This document shows, piece by piece, positions 51,088 to 59,972 of a stretch of 64,000 bases of DNA (position 1 is its first letter; every line of letters starts with the position of its first letter). A program made the position numbers and the translations under genes. Source of the DNA: Brevibacillus_D fluminis_A. Lineage in GTDB: Bacteria; Bacillota; Bacilli; Brevibacillales; Brevibacillaceae. The notes beneath the pieces were generated by a model. That model worked only from the letters and a program-made list of their open reading frames with translations, ran no database searches and had not been told where the DNA came from. The stretch covers positions 1,110,001-1,174,000 of the forward strand of contig NZ_CM125436.1 of the NCBI RefSeq assembly GCF_052072235.1. Reading direction: 5' to 3'.

Positions 51088-52701
51088 ATGAAAGCGGATT
51101 TGATACTAAAAGGCAAAAAGGTGTTCACCGGCTTGCAAAATCAGCCTGAGGAAGCGGCTGTCGTGATTCGGGGAAACAAAATCGTGGATGTTTGCTCGAT
51201 CGAGGAGAGCCGCGCTTACGAAGGGGAAGGGACGCGGGAGCTGGTCTATCCCGATCAGCTGATCGTGCCCGGATTCCATGACGCCCATCTCCATGTCATG
51301 ATGGGCAGCCTGATCGAAAACTTCTGCGTGATGCTTGGCGATGCCAAATCGGAGGAAGAAGCCGCAGCGATGGTGAAGGAATACGCCGATCTTCACCCGG
51401 ACGACGAATGGATCATCGGCTTCGGGTGGGACCGGAACGCATGGGAGAGCAAACGTGACCCGCATAAAAGCTCATTGGACCGCCTTTTGCCCGATCGCCC
51501 TGTTTTTCTGCTCAACGTGGAGGCGCACTACGGATGGGTCAACAGCTGTGCATTAGACCGTGCCCACATCGACGAAACCACGCCGGCGCCGGATTTTGGC
51601 ATCATTGAAAAAGATGAAAAGGGGGGAGTAACCGGCATTTTGCACGAATCGGCGATGGCGCTTATCACCGCGATTGCATTCGCCTTCCCCCGCCCAAAAC
51701 AGGAAGCATTGCTCGCAAGCTTCTTGGCGCACACGGCCAAACATGGCATCACCTCTGTGGACGATTTGTACGGGAGCCGTGCGAATGAAGCACTGGATGA
51801 TTACACCCTGTACAAAGCATTCGATGAAGCAGGCAAGCTGACGACGCGCCTTCATTTTTATCCGCCGATGAATGGGGATATTGAAAGGGCGAAGCGTCTG
51901 CGCGATGAATTCCGCTCGGAAAAGCTGCAAATGAGCGGGCTGAAGCAATTCGTCGACGGGGTTGTGACCGGCCACACGGCGTACATGCTGGAGCCGTATC
52001 GGGACAAACCGGACTCGCACGGCGAGCCGGCATTTCCCGAGGAGGACATCAAAAAATGGGTAGCAGAGGCAGACAAGGAAGGCTTCAAAGTCCGCCTGCA
52101 TGCGATTGGAGACCGGGCGATCCGGCTTGCGCTCGATTCTTTTGAAGAGGCGAAAAAAGCCAATCAGACCAGCGATCTAAGGCACGCGGTGGAGCATGTG
52201 GAGGTCATCAATCCCGCTGATCTTTCCCGTTTTCATGAGCTGGGCGCCATCGCCTCCATCCAGCCGATCCATCTGGCTCTGATGCCAGCCGAAGGTTATC
52301 TGCATGCGATCGGCGCGGAGAAATCTCCTTATTGCTATACGAGTAAAATGCTCCAGGATGCGGGCGCGACGCTTGCCTTCAGCAGCGATTTCCCCGTTGC
52401 GCCGATCAACCCGATGCTGGGGCTGCATCGTGCCGTCACACGGATGGATTACTATGGACAGGTGGCGTGGAATGAAGCGGAAGCGGTCTCGCTCGCCGAT
52501 GCGATCCGCTACTACACGCTAGGCGGGGCGTACGGCGTCCATCGCGAGCACGAGCTGGGCACGCTGGAAAAAGGCAAATATGCCGACATCGCCGTGCTTG
52601 ACTGCGATTTGTTCAGCATACCGGCAGATGGCATCAAGGATGCAAAAGTGGTGCTGACGGTGATGGATGGACAGATCGTGTATCAGGCGGAACAAGACTG
52701 A
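51088..52701 (+). CDS. Amidohydrolase family 3 protein (YtcJ-like)
   Basis: 537 residues from ATG 51088 (GGAAGGAAGG upstream), 25 bp after the permease stop. Metal-site motifs GFHDAHLHVMMG, RLHAIGDRAI, HAVEHVEVI and SSDFPVAP fit YtcJ/N-substituted formamide deformylase-type enzymes. Substrates of this family are N-substituted amides; the true one is unknown. It forms an uptake-plus-hydrolysis unit with the permease. Confidence 0.9.
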   Translation: MKADLILKGKKVFTGLQNQPEEAAVVIRGNKIVDVCSIEESRAYEGEGTRELVYPDQLIVPGFHDAHLHVMMGSLIENFCVMLGDAKSEEEAAAMVKEYADLHPDDEWIIGFGWDRNAWESKRDPHKSSLDRLLPDRPVFLLNVEAHYGWVNSCALDRAHIDETTPAPDFGIIEKDEKGGVTGILHESAMALITAIAFAFPRPKQEALLASFLAHTAKHGITSVDDLYGSRANEALDDYTLYKAFDEAGKLTTRLHFYPPMNGDIERAKRLRDEFRSEKLQMSGLKQFVDGVVTGHTAYMLEPYRDKPDSHGEPAFPEEDIKKWVAEADKEGFKVRLHAIGDRAIRLALDSFEEAKKANQTSDLRHAVEHVEVINPADLSRFHELGAIASIQPIHLALMPAEGYLHAIGAEKSPYCYTSKMLQDAGATLAFSSDFPVAPINPMLGLHRAVTRMDYYGQVAWNEAEAVSLADAIRYYTLGGAYGVHREHELGTLEKGKYADIAVLDCDLFSIPADGIKDAKVVLTVMDGQIVYQAEQD

Positions 52702-52721
52702 GAATGCAGGAAATATTCAGG

Positions 52722-52760
52722 GCTGTCACCGGAAGGAGTTTTGGTGGCGGCTCTTTTTTT
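52722..52760 (+). terminator. Rho-independent terminator
   Basis: GCTGTCACC pairs with GGTGGCGGC (two G:U), then TCTTTTTTT. Confidence 0.75.
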
Positions 52761-52834
52761 CTTGCGTCAGCGTTTTTATTGTCTCGGCCCGTTTTGGCAA
52801 ACTGATAGGAAAGGAAAAGAGAGTTGGGAGCGGA

Positions 52835-54277
52835 ATGGTCAAAAGGGACACGTGCCGACATCGGAATGGGTTTCATGTCGCCATCGGTTCAAACAGCGAG
52901 CGCCAATTGCGGAAGTGGTCCAAAGCAAAACAGTTGGTATGCCCGGAATGCGAAGCAGCTCTTATTTATCGGCGCGGCGATCGGGTTACGGCTCATTTTG
53001 CGCATCTGGCATTTTGTGCGCAAGGCGGGTACGAACCTGAATCGGATTCGCACCGAAAGGGGAAGCTGCTGGTGGCACAATGGCTCCGTGCGCAATTCCC
53101 GCAAAATGAGACGAGATGCGAAGCGGTCATCGAAGAGACGGGCCAACGCGCCGACGTGCTGACGATTTTTCCCGGAGGCAGGCGGCTTGTCGTTGAGGTG
53201 CAATGTTCACGGCTGCCCAGATCAGAGTTGGAGCACCGGATGAGGCTGTACAAAACGGCTGGCATCGGGCAGTTGTGGCTTTTGGATTGGCAGAGTCTCA
53301 GGCAGAAAACAAGTGGACGCGGGCGCTTCCTCAAGCTGACGGAGCTGTCCTTGCTGCTGACCCATGCCCAACATGACCGACTCTATTTGCTCGATAGGGA
53401 GGAAGAGGAGATTGGGTATGTGAGGCTGCCCATACAGGAGCAGCACCGCAGACTGGTGGAGACCGGCTTGGTGTGGAAACGTAAGCTGGCGGAAATCCGC
53501 ATCCATCCTTCCGGAAAGCTGGAATTGCAGGAAGCTGACGCCATGTTTGAAGCGATTCACTTGCGTAAGCAGCAGGAAGCCCATCGCCGAAGGATGTGGG
53601 AAAAAAGAGTGGTGGAGCGAATGGAGGTGTGGCTGCTGCCCGAAAACGTGCAGCGACTCATTCGGCGGCGACGGGAGCAACGTGAACAGCATCCGTTGTT
53701 TTCGGTTATCTCCGTGTTTTATCATCCTTGGGACTATCCGCTTATGCAAGTTTTTGAACGCCAGATTGAAGGAGACCAGCTTTTCAAACTCGACCCGTTT
53801 CTGTGGCAAAGCTTTTTGTTTTTTACCGAAATCTATCGATCTTATAATCGCTCCTCCACCTTTTCACGAGGCAGACGACGGCCCAGGCTGTTCGTCAAGC
53901 GTCTCGTCCACTCGGCTCCGGGCAGGCCGGATCGGATCTTTAAGGAGCAGGTGATCGACAGGTGGATCAATCGGCCGTTACAAACTGCCAAAAGAATTGC
54001 ACCCGAAACATTCGCATCGGTAAAAGATGTGCATGAGGTGATTTATGACTATTTGTGCGGTCTGGCTGAACTCGGATTTCTGCAAAATATCACCCCGAAT
54101 CAAGCATCGATTACGGCGAATGGCAAGCTGTACGGTACATTTGAAGTCTTGTTTGATCGATTCTATCCGGAGATATTCAACACGAATGCAGGCATCCGCC
54201 GTTTTTTCCAACAGCATAAGCTGCAGTTCATCTGGCGGGAATGGTACGACTTGCGGACAGGAGAGCGGTTTCCTTGA
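52835..54277 (+). CDS. CoiA-like competence nuclease-fold protein
   Basis: 480 residues from ATG 52835 (GGGAGCGGA upstream); the longer frame begins inside the terminator. CoiA features: N-terminal zinc-finger-like LVCPECEAALIYRRGDRVTA and HFAHLAFC, then a PD-(D/E)xK-like core RADVLTIFPGGRRLVVEVQ with CSRLPRSELEHRM, and a long helical C-terminus. In naturally competent Firmicutes CoiA is needed for transformation at the recombination step. No other com gene is nearby. Confidence 0.85.
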   Translation: MVKRDTCRHRNGFHVAIGSNSERQLRKWSKAKQLVCPECEAALIYRRGDRVTAHFAHLAFCAQGGYEPESDSHRKGKLLVAQWLRAQFPQNETRCEAVIEETGQRADVLTIFPGGRRLVVEVQCSRLPRSELEHRMRLYKTAGIGQLWLLDWQSLRQKTSGRGRFLKLTELSLLLTHAQHDRLYLLDREEEEIGYVRLPIQEQHRRLVETGLVWKRKLAEIRIHPSGKLELQEADAMFEAIHLRKQQEAHRRRMWEKRVVERMEVWLLPENVQRLIRRRREQREQHPLFSVISVFYHPWDYPLMQVFERQIEGDQLFKLDPFLWQSFLFFTEIYRSYNRSSTFSRGRRRPRLFVKRLVHSAPGRPDRIFKEQVIDRWINRPLQTAKRIAPETFASVKDVHEVIYDYLCGLAELGFLQNITPNQASITANGKLYGTFEVLFDRFYPEIFNTNAGIRRFFQQHKLQFIWREWYDLRTGERFP

Positions 54278-54350
54278 TATGGGGTATGGCTTTTGCGGTG
54301 TCCCCACGTTGAGAAGATAAGTAGAAGCGATTCGGATGCAAAGCTACGTT

Positions 54351-54388
54351 AAAAAGGAAGCCATCTGCTTAAGCGGAAGGCTTCCTTT
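54351..54388. terminator. Bidirectional terminator
   Basis: AAAGGAAGCC pairs with GGCTTCCTTT with A/T-runs outside. Confidence 0.85.
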
Positions 54389-54405
54389 CTTACTTGTGCA
54401 GCTCG

Positions 54406-54999
54406 TTACTGCAATTTCGGCGGATGAAAGCTCTGATGGCCGTCCACAATCTCGGCAAAAATATTCTCGGAAGCGAGCGAACGATCCAAGGATGCCGGAA
54501 TTTTTAGCTCAAGCAGCTCCATCAAGCGTTGAATGTCTTCTTTTGTGGCGGGCTGTTTTTCCGTTTTCAACTGATAGCCCAAATTGCCGCTAACCTCCAA
54601 TGTGGCCCATTGAACATCCGAAATGTTTGCGATTCCAGCCTGGCGAAGCCGCATTTCCAATTTATCGACGGAAAGTCTGAGCTTGGACAAATTATGCTCA
54701 ACCAGCTGCCCATTTTCAATCACCATCACCGCTTTACCCGTAATAAGCGTTTCAAAGACATTCGATTTCATTCCGAGATACTCCATCAGCATCATGACCA
54801 CCACCAATACCGCCGCCAGCAGAAAGGTAGGCCAGTATCCATTCCCCGTGATCGGCTGGATGATCAAAGTCCCAAGACCGATCATCACGATCACCTGTGC
54901 CATGGTCATTTGCGAAATGGATTTCCTGCCAGCGATGCGCAGCAAGATCGTGCCGAGTACAATCACACCGACAGTCTGCCATATAAGTGTCCAACTCAT
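54406..54999 (-). CDS. DUF421/YetF-like membrane protein
   Basis: 197 residues with GGAGGTCATTTC before the ATG. Three N-terminal helices (VIVLGTILLRIAGRKSISQM, VIVMIGLGTLIIQPI, FLLAAVLVVVMMLMEYLG) and a cytosolic domain with LRLSVDKLEMRLRQAGI and DVQWATLEVSGNLGYQLK, as in DUF421 proteins (YetF, YdfS). In Bacillus these affect spore properties; biochemical function unknown. Monocistronic. Confidence 0.88.
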   Translation of the reverse strand: MSWTLIWQTVGVIVLGTILLRIAGRKSISQMTMAQVIVMIGLGTLIIQPITGNGYWPTFLLAAVLVVVMMLMEYLGMKSNVFETLITGKAVMVIENGQLVEHNLSKLRLSVDKLEMRLRQAGIANISDVQWATLEVSGNLGYQLKTEKQPATKEDIQRLMELLELKIPASLDRSLASENIFAEIVDGHQSFHPPKLQ

Positions 55000-55185
55000 G
55001 AAATGACCTCCATGCTTCCATCATCTTGTCGGTATGTTGTCCCAAAATGTGGGGATTTATCACAGAATGAACATGACCAGCCACAGCACCCGTTCCTTTT
55101 TCATTGAATAGTCCGGCATTTTAGTAGTACACTTCTTCCAGAGGATGTAAAAAAACGCCAGCACAAAAAGAGAGGAAGAATCGCG

Positions 55186-56001
55186 ATGGACCAACTGAAG
55201 GAAACGATCATCGGCCTGACGGCGAAAGCGGGAGGCACCTGGGGCGTTGTCGTGGAAGATTTGGATACAGGCAAAAGTTTGGCACACAACGAGGGTGAGC
55301 TGTTTCTCGCGGAAAGCGTCATCAAAGTGCCGATTATGGCCGCCGTCTTCGCCGCTGCGGAGGAGAAGCGCTTCAATCTGAGCGACACGATGACGCTGCG
55401 GCGCGAGGACATGGTGGGGGGATCGGGATTTTTGCAGCATATGACGCCGGGGATCGTGCTGCCGATCTATGACCTGATCACGCTGATGATCGTGCAAAGC
55501 GACAATACCGCGACCAATATGCTTGTCGATCTGGTAGGAGCGGATGCGATCAATCGGACGATGCGGGAGACGGGCATGAAAGAGAGCCATTTCTTCAATA
55601 AATGCTGCGTCTATCCGGTCAATCGCGAAGGGCTGAACGAGATCACGGCTGCAGACGTCAACGCTTTGCTCAAAACGCTCGCCACCGGCAGCTACATTTC
55701 CTATCACGCCTGCCAGCAGATGATCGAGATTATGAAAAAGCAGCAGGTGCGCAACGGTCTTCCCGCGTATTTGCCAGAATCCGACTCGCCGGTGATCGGC
55801 AGCCTGACACCTTGGGAAATGGCGCACAAACCAGGCTGGGATACGGGCAGGCAGCATGACGCAGGGATCTTGTTCGCAGGGAAAGGAAGCGTCAGTATCA
55901 CGGTTCTCTCCAAAAATATCGAGCCATTCTCCGCTCTCGATACTTTGGCCAAGATCGGACAGAGTGTCTATGCGTACATGACGGCAGGGAAAAAAGCATA
56001 G
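55186..56001 (+). CDS. Class A beta-lactamase-fold serine hydrolase, cytosolic form
   Basis: 271 residues with AGAGGAAGAATCGCG before the ATG. The serine-hydrolase motifs are Ser44-x-x-Lys47 (ESVIKVP), Ser105-Asp-Asn (QSDNTATN) and a KTG-like box HKPGWDTG. There is no signal peptide, and the omega-loop ExxLN of true class A beta-lactamases is not seen, so it is probably an esterase or amidase, not an antibiotic-resistance enzyme. Related proteins are annotated as class A beta-lactamase-related serine hydrolases. Confidence 0.85.
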   Translation: MDQLKETIIGLTAKAGGTWGVVVEDLDTGKSLAHNEGELFLAESVIKVPIMAAVFAAAEEKRFNLSDTMTLRREDMVGGSGFLQHMTPGIVLPIYDLITLMIVQSDNTATNMLVDLVGADAINRTMRETGMKESHFFNKCCVYPVNREGLNEITAADVNALLKTLATGSYISYHACQQMIEIMKKQQVRNGLPAYLPESDSPVIGSLTPWEMAHKPGWDTGRQHDAGILFAGKGSVSITVLSKNIEPFSALDTLAKIGQSVYAYMTAGKKA

Positions 56002-56061
56002 CTGGATGAATTTACTTACTGCCAACATTCGTTTTTTTTCGACAAATTGCTCTTTTCACTC

Positions 56062-56272
56062 TTGAAAAAATAGTAGTATCAACTATAATGATGTTTATTG
56101 GCGAGTAGGCTAACCCTTATTAGGGTTAGATCGTCTTTAAACCCGTTTATTCCGATCAGAAAAATCGAGATTCACATGGCCGTTTATTCCGTGCAGGTCT
56201 GTTTTGCGTTTGATGGCGCAAAAAAGCGGTCCGCACGATAAGAAAAGATACAATTAGGGGAGAGAGATCGTA
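56062..56272 (+). promoter_or_regulatory. Promoter and structured 5' leader of the nucleoside ABC operon
   Basis: TTGAAA (56062-56067), 16-bp spacer, TATAAT (56084-56089). About 178 nt of leader follow before the start codon. It contains a hairpin CTAACCC/GGGTTAG (about 56110-56128), a 12-bp direct repeat CCGTTTATTCCG (near 56143 and 56180), and a long hairpin built from CGTGC/GCACG and TTTTGCG/CGCAAAA just before the ribosome binding site. The structure suggests leader control; it does not match the purine riboswitch core. Confidence 0.55.
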
Positions 56273-57313
56273 ATGAAAAAGATGAAAGCACTGTTCATGT
56301 CGCTGTCTGTTTTTGCGGTATTGGCGGCAGGCTGCTCCACAGAGAAGGCGCCGGCGGCGGACAATTCGTCAGCACAACCGGCAGGCGAGCAAAAAGCGAA
56401 AAAGAAAATTGCGCTCGTGCTGCCTGAAAAAATCGGGGTAAACCCATTTTTCCAGCAAATGGATGAAGGCGTAAAAAAAGCGGGGAAAGATTTCGGCGTT
56501 GACGTAAAAACGATCGAATCCACTGACCAGGCCGCCATCGAGCAAAACCTGCGCGCAGTTGTCGCAGAAAACTACGACCTGATCATCACTTCTTCTTTTG
56601 AGTCCGAGGACGCGCTGAAAAAAGTTGCGACCGAAAACCCGGACAAGCCTTTCACCATCATCGATACGACGGTTGATCTGCCGAACGTGCGCAACGTTGT
56701 GTTCCGTGAGCAGGAAGCGGCTTACCTGGTCGGTGCGGCAGCGGGTCTCGCTACCAAAACAAACAAAGTCGGCATCGTTGTGGCAATGGACATCCCGAAC
56801 CTGAAAAAATGGTCGGTTGGCTATGAAGAAGGCGTAAAAGCAACCAACCCGAATGCAAAAGTATTGGTAAACTATGTCGGCAGCTTCACAGACCCGGCGA
56901 AAGCGAAAGAATTGGCGATTCTGCAGCATTCCCAAGGTGCTGACTTCATCAACGGCGCTTCTGCTGTAGGCGATCTCGGCGTATTTGAAGCAGCAAAAGA
57001 AAAAGGCTTCTACACATCCGGCCAAGACGTGGACCGCACCGCGATCGACCCTGAACATATCGTCCTGTCCCAGCTGAAAGGAACGGATGCCGTCGCGTAC
57101 GATACCGTGAAACAATTCGTGGAAGGCACCTACAAGCAAGGTACGTACGATTACGGCCTCAAGGAAGATGGCGTCGGCGTAACCTATGTCACGCGCGAAA
57201 CCAAAACACCATTGAACCCGTTCATCGGCGAAGACATCATCAACAAAGTAAAAGCGATCAAGGATGAAATCGTCTCCGGCAAACGTACAGTAACCAACCC
57301 GCTGAAGCAATAA
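56273..57313 (+). CDS. BMP family nucleoside-binding lipoprotein of an ABC importer
   Basis: 346 residues with signal peptide and lipobox (VLAAGC, Cys21). BMP/PnrA fold: IALVLPEKIGVNPFFQQMDE, NYDLIITSSFES, FREQEAAYLVGAAAGLATK, GADFINGASAVGDLGVFEAA and GQDVDRTAIDPEHIVLSQLK. Such proteins bind purine nucleosides outside the membrane and deliver them to the permease pair encoded downstream (compare B. subtilis NupN). GGGGAGAGAGATCG precedes the ATG. Confidence 0.93.
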   Translation: MKKMKALFMSLSVFAVLAAGCSTEKAPAADNSSAQPAGEQKAKKKIALVLPEKIGVNPFFQQMDEGVKKAGKDFGVDVKTIESTDQAAIEQNLRAVVAENYDLIITSSFESEDALKKVATENPDKPFTIIDTTVDLPNVRNVVFREQEAAYLVGAAAGLATKTNKVGIVVAMDIPNLKKWSVGYEEGVKATNPNAKVLVNYVGSFTDPAKAKELAILQHSQGADFINGASAVGDLGVFEAAKEKGFYTSGQDVDRTAIDPEHIVLSQLKGTDAVAYDTVKQFVEGTYKQGTYDYGLKEDGVGVTYVTRETKTPLNPFIGEDIINKVKAIKDEIVSGKRTVTNPLKQ

Positions 57314-57334
57314 CGCCATAGGAAATAGAAGGAA

Positions 57335-57360
57335 AACCGGCTGCGCTCAGGCAGTCGGTT
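57335..57360 (+). other. Intercistronic hairpin between binding protein and ATPase
   Basis: AACCGGCTGC pairs with GCAGTCGGTT (one G:U) around a 6-nt loop, without a clean T-run. It may stabilise the upstream mRNA or partly terminate, giving more binding protein than ATPase. Confidence 0.6.
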
Positions 57361-57399
57361 CCTTTACATTTTACAGAAAGTTGGAAGGATGAGGAACGG

Positions 57400-58905
57400 A
57401 TGACCGTTTTGTTGGAGATGGACCGCATCACCAAGCAATATGGCACCTTTACCGCGAACGATCAGGTCAGTTTTTCTCTGCAAGAAGGGGAAATCCATGC
57501 GATCGTTGGCGAAAACGGCGCTGGCAAAACCACTCTGATGAGAATCCTGTACGGGATGGAACAAGCGACCTCCGGAACCATTCGGATTCGCGGGAAGGAA
57601 TGCCAGTTTCCAAACCCGGCGGCAGCGATCCAAAGCGGTATCGGCATGGTTCATCAGCATTTCATGCTCTTCCCGTCCCGGACGGTCGCTGAAAACATCG
57701 TGATCGGCAAGGAGCCGAAAAAGGGGATCTGGTTTGATCGTCGCGCTGCGGCGGAAGCGGTGAAACAATTGTCAGAAAAGTACCGCATGTCCGTAGACGC
57801 GAACAAAAAAGTGGGGGATTGCCCAGTCGGCACCCAGCAGCGCGTAGAAATTCTCAAAGTGCTGTACAACGGCGCAGACATCATCATCCTCGACGAACCG
57901 ACAGCGGTCTTGACGCCGCTCGAGGTGGGGGAGCTTTTGGTTACGCTGAAGAGCCTGGCCGCTCAAGGCAAAAGCATCATATTGATCACGCACAAGCTGC
58001 ATGAAGTGATGGAAGTGGCAGACCGCATCACCGTCTTGCGGAGCGGCAAGGTCACCGGGACGATGAACAAGGCGGACACGAATGTGGAAGAGATTTCCCG
58101 CCTGATGGTCGGCCGCGACCTCGTCGGCATCAAGCGCCGGGAGCGGCAGCCAGGCACGCCGATTTTGCAGGCGGAAGGGCTGTTCGTTCGCGGAGAAGCA
58201 GGGAAGCCGCTGCTGGACAATGTTTCGCTTCACGTCAACAGCGGCGAAATCGTCGGCATTGCCGGGGTGTCTGGCAATGGACAGTCCGAGCTGATCCAGG
58301 CGCTGACCGGCCTTTTCCCGGTGGATCGAGGCACCGTGACGCTCGCGGGCAAAAACGTGACCAACAGCACGCCGCGCTCAATCCGTGAGGCTGGACTCGC
58401 GCATATCCCGGAAGATCGCTATTTGTGGGGCGCAGCGAAAAATTCGTCGGTCAAGGAAAATGCCATGATGGGCCATTACCGAAAGCCGGCGTTTCAAAAC
58501 GCGGGATTTCTCAATCACAAGCGGCTGAACCAGCAGGTGAGCGAATGGGTGAAAAGCTTTGCGGTGAAGACGGAATCGATTCATGAACGTGCGCAAAACC
58601 TTTCTGGAGGAAATTTGCAGAAGGTGATTGTTGCCCGGGAAATTGGCCAGGAAACGCCTTTTTTGATCGCGGCGGAGCCTACGCGCGGCGTCGATATCGG
58701 GGCGATGGAATTCATCCATCAGCAACTCATGCAAAAGCGCGACAAAGGCGAAGCGGTTTTGCTTGTATCGTCCGAGTTGACGGAAATCATGACCTTGTCC
58801 GACCGGATTCTGGTCATGTACGAGGGGAAGATCGTGGGCGAGCTTGATACACAGACAGCGACAGAAGAAGAAATCAGCTTGTTAATGGCAGGAGGAGGGC
58901 ATTGA
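57400..58905 (+). CDS. Double-domain ABC transporter ATPase (nucleoside importer)
   Basis: 501 residues with GGAAGGATGAGGAACGG before the ATG. The first ABC domain has Walker A GENGAGKTTL, IVHQHF-type region GMVHQHFMLFPSRTVAENI and signature-like VGTQQRVEIL. The second has a degenerate Walker A (GVSGNGQSEL), LSGGNLQKVIVAREI and AEPTRGVDIGA. This is the standard RbsA/YufO-type dimeric ATPase in which both sites sit on one chain. Compare NupO. Confidence 0.93.
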   Translation: MTVLLEMDRITKQYGTFTANDQVSFSLQEGEIHAIVGENGAGKTTLMRILYGMEQATSGTIRIRGKECQFPNPAAAIQSGIGMVHQHFMLFPSRTVAENIVIGKEPKKGIWFDRRAAAEAVKQLSEKYRMSVDANKKVGDCPVGTQQRVEILKVLYNGADIIILDEPTAVLTPLEVGELLVTLKSLAAQGKSIILITHKLHEVMEVADRITVLRSGKVTGTMNKADTNVEEISRLMVGRDLVGIKRRERQPGTPILQAEGLFVRGEAGKPLLDNVSLHVNSGEIVGIAGVSGNGQSELIQALTGLFPVDRGTVTLAGKNVTNSTPRSIREAGLAHIPEDRYLWGAAKNSSVKENAMMGHYRKPAFQNAGFLNHKRLNQQVSEWVKSFAVKTESIHERAQNLSGGNLQKVIVAREIGQETPFLIAAEPTRGVDIGAMEFIHQQLMQKRDKGEAVLLVSSELTEIMTLSDRILVMYEGKIVGELDTQTATEEEISLLMAGGGH

Positions 58906-59972
58906 TGAATCGAACAGGGTCATTTTTTGCTTCCCTGCTGCATCCGATCGTTGCGGTCGTGGTCGGGTTCCTCGCGGGAGCGATCGCGATTGCCGCGAGC
59001 GGTGCGCCTGTGCTGGAAACGTACGGGGAGATGTGGAAGGGCGCGTTCGGCAGCTTCTACTTCCTCACCAGCACATTGGCACGGGCCACGCCGATCATTT
59101 TGATCGGGCTGGGGATTTGTCTCGCGTTCCGCGCCGGCTTTTTCAACATGGGGGCGGAAGGGCAGATGGTGCTCGGCGCAATCGCCGCTGCCCTGACGGC
59201 GCTTTATTTGCCGGGACTGGGGATCGTGAAGCTGCTGGGGGCGTTACTCGCCGGGATCGCCGCAGGCGGAATCTGGTCCGTCCTGGCTGCCTGGATGGAA
59301 GTCAAATTCAAGATCGATCTGTTGATCAGCACGCTTTTGATGAACTATATCGCCACGCTGTTCGCCGGGTATTTGGTGACGGAGCCGTTCAAGGACAATA
59401 CCGGTTCGGCTGCGATGGCGCAAAGCATGATGATCGACAAAAGCGCGTGGCTGCCGAAGCTGTTCCCCGGCATGACGCTGCACGCCGGTTTTTTGATCGC
59501 CATCATTTTGGTTATCGTACTTGCTTTTTTGTTCCGCCGGACGATTTTCGGCTATGAAGTCAACATGTTGGGGCAGAATCCGTTCTTCGCGGCATATGGC
59601 GGCGTAAATCGCGGAAAAGTGATGCTGTTGTCCATGTTTGCCAGCGGCGCTTTGACCGGCTTGGCGGGAACGGTTGAGGTGCTGGGCGCGCAATACCGCT
59701 TCATCGACGGCGCCCTGACCGTGCCAAGCTACGCCTGGACCGGCCTGATGGCCACGCTTTTGGCCAACTCCAACCCGGTGGGAACGGCATTTGCGTCGAT
59801 TTTGCTCGCCGCCTTGCAAACCGGTGCAATGGGGATGGAGCGCAACACGGAAGTGCCGCTGGAAGTATCCGGCGTGATTCAAGCCGTGCTGATTTTATTC
59901 GTGTCCGCAAAGTTCTCGTATGCGTTCTTGAAGCGGAGAAAGGAGCGGAAAACCGATGGAGCATCTGTTTGA
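58905..59972 (+). CDS. ABC nucleoside importer permease 1
   Basis: 355 residues; ATG 58905 overlaps the ATPase stop (ATGA-like) with GGAGGAGGG upstream. About nine helices; BPD_transp_2 family motifs FRAGFFNMGAEGQMVLGAIA and GQNPFFAAYGGVNRGKVMLL, and GALTVPSYAWTGLMATLLAN near the end. Pairs with the next gene. Compare NupP. Confidence 0.92.
   Translation: MNRTGSFFASLLHPIVAVVVGFLAGAIAIAASGAPVLETYGEMWKGAFGSFYFLTSTLARATPIILIGLGICLAFRAGFFNMGAEGQMVLGAIAAALTALYLPGLGIVKLLGALLAGIAAGGIWSVLAAWMEVKFKIDLLISTLLMNYIATLFAGYLVTEPFKDNTGSAAMAQSMMIDKSAWLPKLFPGMTLHAGFLIAIILVIVLAFLFRRTIFGYEVNMLGQNPFFAAYGGVNRGKVMLLSMFASGALTGLAGTVEVLGAQYRFIDGALTVPSYAWTGLMATLLANSNPVGTAFASILLAALQTGAMGMERNTEVPLEVSGVIQAVLILFVSAKFSYAFLKRRKERKTDGASV

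Noticed and set aside
56096..56272. Purine riboswitch in front of the nucleoside importer
   Set aside because: The conserved core and loop-loop sequences of the purine aptamer are not present; only a generic structured leader can be claimed.
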